From the NCBI GenBank assembly GCA_022495005.1, contig JAGYXB010001095.1, positions 372,001-436,000 of the forward strand: a DNA stretch of 64,000 nt, given 5' to 3'. The first letter of the stretch is position 1, and each line of letters starts with the position of its first letter. The notes under the pieces were generated by a model, which saw nothing but the letters and a program-made list of their open reading frames with translations, was not told the origin of the DNA and did no database searches. The stretch is from Rhyacophila brunnea. Its lineage: Eukaryota > Arthropoda > Insecta > Trichoptera > Rhyacophilidae. Both the position numbers and the translations under genes were made by a program. Of the stretch, positions 56,159-64,000 are shown one piece after another.

Positions 56159-57210
56159 CATGGCCCCACATCCTGATGCGGACGCCCCAATCTATCTCTA
56201 AGGCATAAAGCCCATTGACGCAGCGAGTGCGGCGCTCGCGCAAAATTTCTACAAGTGGCGCGTAAATCAACGAAAATACAACGTAATCAAATACGCCAGC
56301 GCCCACTGGATTTCACGACGCATTATAGGCGCCCGCTGCATGAATCATCGTTTTTTCGCGAATCACCGCTTCTCGGCGATACGAATGAAAGAAAATACAA
56401 TGGAGTCCATTCATTGAACACGGCTACCAAAATTACGCTGCTTGAGGCCTCGTCGATCGACGGGCGAAAAGCAATTATTTAATAACAGAGAATCATTGTT
56501 TAATTTTATTGCGTGTCAAGTTTATCGCTGGTTGAATAATGCCGTCGTAAATATTTATTACAAGCCCCGAAATAATATAATATTTTTATTGCTTTGTTAT
56601 GAGAGACGCTTTAAAAATAATTGTTTTGTGCTGCTTGGACCGCTTATTACATAGGTGAAGGGTAATGCGCGGCACGAGACGTGTGATTATGGTTATGAAT
56701 AAACACTGCATACGCGGACTTCGCCCGCTCGACGCGATCTGTGTGCGCCATCGCTAAGGTTCAGGGCAGTGTAATGTTCTATAGTCTGTAGTATTCTGCA
56801 AATGGTATTCCGTGAAACTCCAGGGTTCCGTGTAAAATAAAAGGTATTGCGTGTTTTTTCTGTTGCGATTTTTGGTATTTTTAAATAAATCCAATTGAAT
56901 TGTCAGCACTCGGCACCATATTATTATGAAGCATTGATTGCGACCCTCTTTTGTGATAGATAGCCAAGTACTATGCGACCATTCACCATATTAATTATAT
57001 AATTGCCATAATAGTATTTTTTTAGTCAGAGCTGAAAAAAGATATAAAATCAAAATCCACTTGTAAAATAGCGCCATAGGCGACTTTTTGACTATTAGAG
57101 CAAATTTGTGGTATGTGTTCTCACTTGATTAGATGACCCGCCACACCAGGCCCTCTTAAGCCCGGGCCCCCAGGATAGAGCCCTGTCAGCCCTACCTTAT
57201 GGGGGCCATG
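56159..57210 (+). mobile_element. Family M element with nested element, 8-bp duplication
   Basis: Ends CATGGCCCCACATCCTGATG and ...CCTTATGGGGGCCATG, flanked by the perfect duplication CTAGTGTG (56151-56158, 57211-57218). Without the 548-bp insertion and its 8-bp duplication at 56202-56757 the element is about 500 bp, like the other copies. It lies in intron 1 of the odorant receptor remnant. Confidence 0.92.
56202..56749. mobile_element. Repeat family F, copy 2, nested in family M
   Basis: GGCATAAAGCCCATTGACGC to ...GATCTGTGTGCGCC, flanked by ATCTCTAA (56194-56201) and ATCGCTAA (56750-56757), an 8-bp duplication of the host element's CTATCGCTAAGG site with one mismatch. Ends GGC...GCC. Shares about 430 bp with 2444-2870. 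Confidence 0.85.
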
Positions 57211-57218
57211 CTAGTGTG

Positions 57219-57773
57219 CCGTAATAGATTCCATGTGTACCACCAAAGAGGTTTGTGAATATGTCCATATTGTGCATTATTGCACATAGGTACCATATTC
57301 ATTTAATACAGCCATTGTTCATGCAATTGTGCACAGTCCTCAACGCATGAATAATGAATACATGAAATCAACTTCCTTCTGCTCCCTGTGTGAAACTATG
57401 GATTTTAATTATTTTAAGTGTTTGCTGCTCCATATTGATGCTGAAAGTTCTAGCTTTTACTTTCTTCTCGAGGACAATACTAGGTGCCTGTAAGTGACAT
57501 TTATCGACAACCTTTTTGACAGGTAGACCAGAAACGTTAAAAATTCACAACATGATTGTTTCCCAGACGTCGACGCTTTCACAGACAAAACAATAGAAAA
57601 CCGATGGATTATTTTCCTTAGTATTTTCCATTACTTGTTTAACAATATAATAATCTTAAAATTAAAAAACTTGAAACACGATCCTGTGCACAAAACGTCA
57701 TTTTCCGAGCGAGAGTTTTCAGCATTTATGAATTTCCGTTTGGAGACAATAACCTCGATTAGCTATTATACTA
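57219..57773. other. Odorant receptor intron 1, unremarkable part
   Basis: Mixed AT-rich sequence. Nothing recognised. Confidence 0.35.
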
Positions 57774-57907
57774 TGACAACATCTTCTTGGCTACGTGTTA
57801 AAACTTGCTCCTCCCATTTTTAACTGCACTTTCATTATAAACTAACAAGCTCCTCCCATTTAGTCGACAACAGCGCCTTCCTTCACGTAGCCAAGAAGAT
57901 GTTGTCG
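57774..57907. mobile_element. Small inverted-repeat element, 134 bp
   Basis: TGACAACATCTTCTTGGCTA CGTG and CACGTAGCCAAGAAGATGTT GTCG are perfect inverted repeats apart from the first base. TA lies just outside each end, fitting a tc1/mariner-type MITE. Inside is a direct repeat GCTCCTCCCATTT. Confidence 0.75.
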
Positions 57908-58163
57908 TACAGTCCAACAGCAATTTATTAAATCTATCTTACCGTTTGATTGTCGTATCTTTGCGAATTAGGCTTCTTAGTACTCATGAAAAAACAACGG
58001 GAATGATTACAGACAGTAGACGAGAAGTTACACAATATGTTTGTTTATCAATTTTTAAAACCGTGTTTTGATACAATTCTTTCTCAAAGTCAATTGCATG
58101 CGTATCACTTAGGTATAAAATAAAATTAATATCTATATTACCTGCCTATGTATAATATATTAA

Positions 58164-59249
58164 AGGGGGACATGCTCAGCGTAGGTCAAAATGGAGCTTT
58201 TGTTATATTTTCAAATCATGATCCTGGACATACCTTAAACGTTGTAGATAATCTATTTATATAATTCTGAAGCCTTATTATCCTTTATATTTATTTTAAG
58301 CATTTGATGACTGCATAAAGTAATTTTATTACATAAAATAGTATTCTTTTAAACCTCTCGCTCTAATGTTTTAGGATATTTCAGTACATAAACATCCTAC
58401 GAATAATGATTGTTTTATAATAATTATTGACATAAGAATAAGGTAGTGTTTTTTTGAAATACGCCATTTCGTTTGGCATTCCCTAGTGGTTAAACTACAA
58501 CATACGGCCAGAGCCATGAACGCGTGTGTTTAAACATGTACCTACCGTTAAAAAAAATCGGTTAGGTACATGTTTAAACACGCGCGTTGACATCATTTTA
58601 CTCCCTACTTCAATTATAGTTTGTCAATTTATGGCTCTGGCCGTATGTTGTAGCTTAACTACTGGGGAATGCCAAAAGAAATGGCGTATTTCAAAAAAAC
58701 ACTACCTACCTTATTCTTAGGTTATTTATTATTATAAAGCAATCATTATTCGTAGGATGTTTATCACACTTGAATGGTCAAAAACTTAGCTTATAATTAG
58801 TATCTTTAGAATTATCTTCAAATGTGTTAATCTTGCCCATTTTTTGAATAATAAAATGCCTAATTCTTGTCAAATTTGGAATCACAGAGATTATCAATAT
58901 AATTTTTTATCGTAAATATTTCACTATAAAAATGTCAACATAAATTATACTGATGGTTTTATAAATGCGTTTAAAAATTAATAAATGTAAAAAATCTTAA
59001 CACCACTGCACATTTATGTACTGAAATATGATTATATTCTAAAACATTAGAGCGAGAGGTTTAAAAGAATACTATTTTATGTAATAAAAATACTTTATGC
59101 AGTCATCAAATGTTTAAAATAAATATAAAGGATAATAAGGCTTTAAAATTATATAAATAGATTATCTATAACGTTTAAGGAATGTCCAGGATCATGCTTT
59201 GAAAATAGAATAAAAGCTCCATTTTGACATACGCTGAGCATGTCCCCCC
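58164..59249. mobile_element. Foldback element of about 1.1 kb with TTAA at both ends
   Basis: AGGGGGACATGCTCAGCGTA and TACGCTGAGCATGTCCCCCC are the ends, each bordered by TTAA (58160-58163, 59250-59253). The arms (left 58164-58550, right 58560-59249) are near-complete reverse complements (CTCTCGCTCTAATGTTTTAG, GGCCAGAGCCAT, GGTACATGTTTAAACACGCG). The loop at the centre is only about 10 bp (AAAAAAAATCG). The right arm carries about 250 extra bp at 58766-59015. TTAA targets are typical of piggyBac-type elements; there is no transposase. Confidence 0.85.
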
Positions 59250-59364
59250 TTAATAAAACAATATTATTTTATTATAAGTATCTATATGTACTAAAATTTC
59301 TTTCAGTAGTTCTTAGTTCATGTAAAAAAGTTTGGCAGTCAGAAAAAATAGCAATACATTAAAG

Positions 59365-59855
59365 CAAGGATAGTCAACCTGGTCCCTACCGCCCATTAGT
59401 GGGCGTTCCAGCTTTCATGGTGGGCGGTAGGGGTTTTAAAAACATGTTCGTTATGTTTTCCTGGGTTCCTAACAAAAATTGAGCCAGATATCCAGTATTT
59501 AGTTTCACAGCATCAGCCTGAAGGATCTCATTAATAATTTAATTAATTAAAAAGTACTTTCATCAGACTTCATGCCTTTATGCATGCAGAGTATAAATAA
59601 AAAGATAAATTTAACTACAGTAAGTTGTATTATAAAGATTTATTCTGCCAAACTTAGCGAAAGTCTGACATAAAGTATTTATTATTATATGCTTTAACTT
59701 GCTGTAACTCTGTATTATAATTTTTATAAAGTAAAGTTACTTCTCTGATTTATAAATCACCATTACTCTGGAACCGGTGGGCGGTCAGAAAATTTAATAC
59801 TAACTGAGAATGATACAAAAGTAGGCGGTAGATATAAAAAGGTTGACTACCCCTG
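59365..59855. mobile_element. Nonautonomous hAT element, 491 bp
   Basis: CAAGGATAGTCAACCTGGTC and (right, reverse complement) CAGGGGTAGTCAACCTTTTT are inverted ends, flanked by the perfect 8-bp duplication CATTAAAG (59357-59364, 59856-59863). Sub-terminal CTACCGCCCA/GGGCGG repeats (TGGTGGGCGGTAGGGG). The termini are like those of ZBED-type hAT elements. Confidence 0.92.
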
Positions 59856-59975
59856 CATTAAAGAATTGACCTATTTAAGCACACATATTGATTGCATCTA
59901 ATCTATTAAGATTTCTTTCATATTAAGTTATTAACTTTTTTAACAAATATCAGTGACACTTTTTTGTATTTTTAG

Positions 59976-60233
59976 ACAGTGATTATGCGTTATCGAATGA
60001 AAAAATGTTAATACCATGTAATCAAATTTATGATCGAGGTGATAAGAACGACAATACTACAATAATTTTGAAAACAGCTGACAAAGAAGCCCAAATATAT
60101 CAGTTATCAGGATATGGCGTTATTATATGACATTAACAATGTTAGCTTATGGATGGATACCTATATTTATTAACATTTATAACTATATAAATGACCAACC
60201 GTTCACTAATCTTTAGCGTCATTATAAAGGAAT
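59976..60233 (+). pseudogene. Odorant receptor exon 2, frame disturbed
   Basis: Acceptor TTGTATTTTTAG, donor GTAAGC. 258 nt, so phases 1 to 1 are kept overall. It opens DSDYALSNEKMLIPCNQIYD and KEAQIYQLSGYGVII, then hits TGA at 60127. The second membrane segment (LTMLAYGWIPIFINIYNY) is read one base out of phase. Near 60190 the original frame returns as TNRSLIFSVIIKE. Two compensating indels would explain it. Confidence 0.6.
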
Positions 60234-61376
60234 GTAAGCAATTATTGTTATAATAGAAATAAATGTATTGTTTTATAATTAATTATTAAGACTTCAGTCG
60301 CGCATCGCACAGTCACTCGCAGTGTGCTTTGTCGCTTAGAGGTAGTGTAATATGAATTAGATATTATAACATCTAGAAATGGAATTATGCCTATATACAA
60401 TAACGAAATTATATTAAATTAAGAAAGTAGATTATTCAGTAGTGGTTAATCAAACATAAATACAACTCTAAAACCCTCATTGGCATATCGGAATACTGGG
60501 GGTGATAAAAAGATGAAAGAATTTTACACATTACATTGGAGCCGTTTGTTACGAAACGAGCATCAATATTGTGACCATACCAAAATGAGATTCGATTACT
60601 TAAATACAAAGGATTTCAAGATATGTATATACTTATTTACTAAATTATTTTTTAAATTATTCACAAGATTGGAGAATGTAACATTATTTTATTGAAAATA
60701 TTAAATAAAATACTAGTTAATTGCGTCGCCTTTAAATAGGACGCACATAACTTAGTTCGATAGAATATACGTTTTATAACTTTACACTTTTTACTACACT
60801 GCTACGGCTCTTTGCCTGATTACGGCGCATAAAATTAGATCAAATATATGATTTTCACTTATATTAACATAATATGTAGTAATAAATAAATAAAGCATAA
60901 TGTAAAAAAATATTTTTAGAATAATTTTCATTTTCATCCTAGAACCGGGGTGCAAAGTTATGAAGCGTATCTATACACTAACGCGGTTTTGAGCTCCACT
61001 GGGCGTCGTATTTTTTTCTAGGAATATTTTTAGTAGTTATATATTTATCTTTAGTGTTCTCGAATTATGTACCTGTATACGATAAAACTATGTTTTAAAA
61101 AATATATAAATATATATATTTGCTGTATTAGAGAAAACTTATTTACTTAATTTTTAATGATTAACATCACCTATAGCGAATTCATAATATTTTTAGATTT
61201 AAAGTTTATTCTGTTTCTTTCGAATTATCAATACATTGTCGATACATGCCTGTGTTAGGCTGAACATTCCAATCTGTAAAGCCCCCCATCCATCAGTTTT
61301 ATCGATCAATAGTTGTATTGCAAAGATAGCCACTTTACAAAAATACGGCATTAATTGATTGTATTATTACTTTCAG
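60234..61376 (+). other. Odorant receptor intron 2
   Basis: 1143 bp, AT-rich, with GTAAGC and CTTTCAG ends. Nothing recognised inside. Confidence 0.5.
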
Positions 61377-61852
61377 GTTCATTGCTGTCAAAAATCAATT
61401 TCTTTACTGCTTGTACTACGGAATTGCTATCAGTTGCATTGTACTTTTTCTTATCAATTGCGATCGACAGTGCATTCATTGTACTATCAGTACACGTTGC
61501 TGCGTATTTCAAAGTACTCTCAAATCACATAATCAATAAATCTGATTAAATACAAAATGACATCACGCTTATCAATACTGATAAAGATGTTACCATAAAA
61601 AATGTTCCGAATACAAAATCAGAAGGACCGAAAAGAAGGTTCAAACGTAATGACGTCATTGCTACTGAAACCAACACATTTTTGATTGCTGACGAATTTG
61701 AAGTATTATCAATATTTAAGGAATTTATTATGATGCACAACGATGCGATTAATTACGTGAATGATCTAGAAAGTTTATTTTCTCTCTATACTCTTTGCCA
61801 CAATTTGGCTTATTGTTTAATAACTAGTATGCTACTATTTCAAGGATGTGTG
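61377..61852 (+). pseudogene. Odorant receptor exon 3 with in-frame stop
   Basis: It reads SLLSKINFFTACTTELLSVA, LYFFLSIAIDSAFIVLSVHV and AAYFKVLSNHIINKSD, then TAA at 61547-61549. The same frame continues for 101 more codons: IQNDITLINTDKDVTIKNV, RNDVIATETNTFLIADEFEV, FKEFIMMHNDAINYVNDLES, LFSLYTLCHNLAYCLITSML, LFQGCV. The donor GTGAGT follows at 61853. Apart from the one stop, the frame is intact. Confidence 0.78.
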
Positions 61853-61857
61853 GTGAG

Positions 61858-61929
61858 TAGGGAATCCAATCCCGAGCCAAAATTCTGACCCCGGGATTTC
61901 GGGATTACAATTTGACAATCCCGGGACTG
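61858..61929 (+). mobile_element. hAT-like element D, left end only
   Basis: TAGGGAATCCAATCCCGAGC, then CCCGGGATTTCGGGATTACA ATTTGACAATCCCGGG, nearly identical to 30314-30385. It is preceded by GTGGTGAG. The similarity stops at about 61929, where different sequence begins. Confidence 0.85.
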
Positions 61930-62640
61930 GTGGACTGGCTTTGCCACAAACTCTCGAGTAAGACGTACATCGTGTAGCTCCCGGGTCTTTTGTGCTTTAA
62001 AAATCGAAAAGTCATCCGATTTTGAAAAAGAAAAGGTTTCTCTGTTTTGGCTCATGAATGTCAACCTGGTGATACAAAACTTTTCCGAGAGATTCCTCCG
62101 GAAAGCCGTAAAGCCGGAAAATCTTTTTGAATGTTAGTTTTTTGATAAAGTGTCGCGAGAAAGTGTTTCAGAAAAGTCGGTTTTTGCTCCCAGGCGTCGA
62201 CGGGAGCCCCCTTGCATTCGAAGTCGTCGGAAAGTTTTGGGAAAATCTCAAGGTTCTTCGTGAATCGAGTGAAAAACCATTTTTTTTTGTCTTTTTTGTG
62301 CTATTTGTGACATTGTGAAGGCCCCCTTTGGGCTATAGTGATAAATTGTTTGTGGGATACAGGCGTATGTGCTCTCAACGTTTTGGTGTTTGTCCGAAGA
62401 AATTCGGTTCAGACCAACCGATTCTAGCTCCAAAAAACCATAATTTGTATTGTACCATTCCCCGAACACGTGCAAATTATTCATGTTTTGATTTGAACGA
62501 TTTCCAGAACTTTCTCGAATGATCTGGAAGAATCGAATTTCGAAATCCGCATAGCAATTACACTTAACTGCAAATCCTTCTAGAAGTTTCTCGAAACTAC
62601 TGGAGAAATCGAAAACTTCGAGGGACTTTTTTATTAATAA
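61930..62640. other. Unidentified less-AT-rich block, possibly LINE 5' UTR
   Basis: About 700 bp of balanced composition (CGTCGACGGGAGCCCCCTTG, GGCCCCCTTTGGGCTATAG). No supported ORF: the frames on the two strands overlap and are short. It precedes the R1-like ORF1 and could be its 5' untranslated region, or the interior of another element. Confidence 0.3.
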
Positions 62641-62940
62641 TATTACTTGCATATATATTTTAAGTTTAAATTTAATTTAGATTATTTTATTGAATTGAAT
62701 ATTATCATTTACCTAGTTTCTTTAATAAAGAATATATATTTTATATATATTTTTTAGAAATATTTTTTAATTTTTTTTTATAATTCTAAAAAAGGATTTT
62801 TTAAATGGTTTTTTAATATTTTTTTTAAATAACATTTTTTTTTTTTTCTTTAAATATTTTTTTCAATAATTTGAAAAAATATATAATTTTTTTTTTAATT
62901 TTAAAATTTTTTTTTTTTTTTACTTTTTCTTTTACTTTAG
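62641..62940 (+). repeat. T-run low-complexity tract ending in a splice-acceptor-like sequence
   Basis: About 300 bp almost purely T and A, with T-runs up to about 14. It finishes CTTTTTCTTTTACTTTAG at 62923-62940, which reads as a strong acceptor. Confidence 0.6.
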
Positions 62941-63022
62941 TCATTTACTTATGCCACTAATCTTATATATATATATTATATAATAAGCTTCTCCACAGCA
63001 ACTCCACAAGAAAAGCAACGGC

Positions 63023-64000
63023 ATGGGAAAACCTGCAGTCGATCCGCCCCCGGGAGGGGATAAGCCAATAGTTCCCGAGGACTGGTACAATACGCAATCC
63101 GACCCCTCCTCCGAGGACTCTGACACAGATGCAGTGCTTGACACCACCAAATCCGAAAAGGAAACGGTGAGAACTAGGGCGGAGGCTGCCACAAAGGCGA
63201 AAATCCTTGCTCGAAAGGCTGCGGATCTGAAAGCGGAAAAAATCCTAGCGGAAGCTGCCGTGAAAGCCAAAGCATCCGAACGCCAAGCGGCCACAGAAAG
63301 AAAAGAGAAGGAAGAGGCGGCAGCCACCAAGGCCAACAAGAAGGTCAAAAAGGTCAGGAAGGAAAGACGTTCCCTGGCTGAGGAAATACCACAGGACTCC
63401 GAGGAAACCCCGAGGCCAAACGCCAAGAATCCAAAGAGCGTTGCCCCTCCCGGGGATAGGATAGCCGACTCGGATGTTACGGACTCACAAAACGGGGCTA
63501 CTAAGGTTGCTCAAGCAATCCAAAGAGTGAAAGAATTACTCACCGGCGACGGAAATATCCCCGCATCGACAATTAAGGCGATAACAATGGAACTGGAGGC
63601 AGTCGTCGCGGAGACTTGCTCTCTCGCAATCAAGCTTGAATCCAGCAAAGCCATACTGGAAGATCGTGCCTCCTACATAAACGCGGTTGCCGCTGCCACT
63701 GGTGACGCAGTCAGTGAAGGAACCAAGTATTCTTGGAGCGACGTCACTCGAAAAGGCGCCAAGCCGGTCAGACAGACTTCTCCGGAATGGCCAATTGTGC
63801 CACCAACAACCGCCGCAAGGCCCGGCGTGTTCTTTTTTCCTACACAAGAAGGAATGGAGTCTCCGGCCACTAAAGAAGTCGTCAAGAAAGCCATCGTGCC
63901 CGCGGAACTAAAAGTCCAAATAACGGGCTTGAGAATGGTACGTGGAGGTGGGGTAATCATTCACCCCAGAACCGAGGAAGAGGCCAAACGACTGGCCGCC
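63023..64000 (+). CDS. ORF1 (Gag-like) of an R1-type LINE, open at the right edge
   Basis: ATG at 63023 opens a frame without any stop for 326 codons to the end of the window; an in-frame TAA at 62984-62986 and no earlier ATG fix the start. The N-terminus is acidic/proline-rich (MGKPAVDPPPGGDKPIVPED). A long Lys/Ala/Glu-rich coiled-coil-like segment follows (about residues 60-115, AEAATKAKILARKAADLKAE). A second helix pair comes next (about 165-215, VAQAIQRVKELLTGDGN, ITMELEAVVAETCSLAIKLE). Then there is a Ser/Thr/Pro linker with WSDVTRK. Last is VQITGLRMVRGGGVIIHPRT EEEAKRLAA, the RRM-like block found in R1-clade ORF1 proteins just before the zinc knuckles. Those proteins bind the element's RNA. 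Base composition (about half GC) differs sharply from the flanks. The zinc knuckles and ORF2 would lie beyond 64000. Confidence 0.8.
   Translation, partial: MGKPAVDPPPGGDKPIVPEDWYNTQSDPSSEDSDTDAVLDTTKSEKETVRTRAEAATKAKILARKAADLKAEKILAEAAVKAKASERQAATERKEKEEAAATKANKKVKKVRKERRSLAEEIPQDSEETPRPNAKNPKSVAPPGDRIADSDVTDSQNGATKVAQAIQRVKELLTGDGNIPASTIKAITMELEAVVAETCSLAIKLESSKAILEDRASYINAVAAATGDAVSEGTKYSWSDVTRKGAKPVRQTSPEWPIVPPTTAARPGVFFFPTQEGMESPATKEVVKKAIVPAELKVQITGLRMVRGGGVIIHPRTEEEAKRLAA

Larger units (their letters stand above)
55521..61852 (+). pseudogene. Odorant receptor (7tm_6 family), three exons, probably a pseudogene
   Basis: The exons are 55521-55845, 59976-60233 and 61377-61852, with phases 1 and 1 matching at both junctions (donors GTAAAT, GTAAGC; acceptors TTTTTAG, CTTTCAG). 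Exon 1 has the insect OR N-terminus. Exon 2 carries the second membrane segment out of frame. Exon 3 has the SIAIDSAFIVLSVHVAAYFK segment and the loop leading to YVNDLESLFSLY and the fourth membrane region. Insect ORs are ligand-gated cation channel subunits working with Orco in olfactory neuron membranes. One in-frame TAA (61547-61549) and a displaced frame in exon 2 indicate loss of function. The last exons (membrane segments 5-7) are not in the window; a transposon sits at the exon 3 donor. Confidence 0.8.

Noticed and set aside
62941..63960. Minus-strand open frames of 95-161 codons
   Set aside because: Antisense to the R1-like ORF1, whose GC-richer codons rarely give stops on the other strand.

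Overview
The window is AT-rich nuclear DNA of an insect. The host genes have spliced exons with GT-AG introns, a TATA promoter and insect gene families: a glycine-rich cuticular protein and a seven-transmembrane odorant receptor. TTAGG-like repeats are present. The dense AT-rich background with many TAGGTACCTA-like stretches reminds me of sap-sucking Hemiptera (aphid-like), but that is an impression. No bacterial genes, operons, CRISPR arrays, rRNA or free-standing tRNA genes were seen.

Host genes. (1) Positions 260-415 hold the last coding exon of an unidentified plus-strand gene. (2) A four-exon minus-strand gene at 10540 to 5062 encodes a 244-residue secreted glycine/tyrosine-rich protein of cuticle type. 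Its signal peptide is split over exons 1 and 2, its intron phases all agree, and a TATA box lies at 10682-10689. (3) From 55521 to 61852 (plus strand) lie three exons of an odorant receptor with matching intron phases, but with an in-frame stop and a displaced frame, so it is probably a pseudogene. Its 4.1 kb first intron is packed with transposons. A weak C-type-lectin-like coding remnant lies at 54130-54495 on the minus strand.

Most of the rest is a transposon graveyard. I recognise a Tigger/pogo element with terminal inverted repeats (24874-26222), two hAT-type transposase pseudogenes (16205-17345 and 37000-37500), and several RTE-like LINE 3' ends (about 2040-2345, 38751-39070, 41480-42285, 47440-48215, 54540-54990). 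There is also a duplicated R1-like LINE 3' end (about 26461-27000 and 28518-29078) and an open R1-like ORF1 running off the right edge (63023-64000). tRNA-derived SINEs and many short inverted-repeat elements fill much of the rest. Several of the latter can be delimited exactly by 8-bp target duplications (hAT type), and one by TTAA ends.

Structural highlights are a near-identical mosaic duplication (A-B-A ... B, 26322-33132), a foldback element of about 1.1 kb with TTAA ends (58164-59249), a family of nearly perfect palindromes (three copies), and clear nesting: hAT-type element in hAT transposase, 548-bp element in a CATGGCCCCC element, SINE in repeat family C. The functional content is one cuticle gene and the edges of others. 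I see no coordinated novel gene system here.
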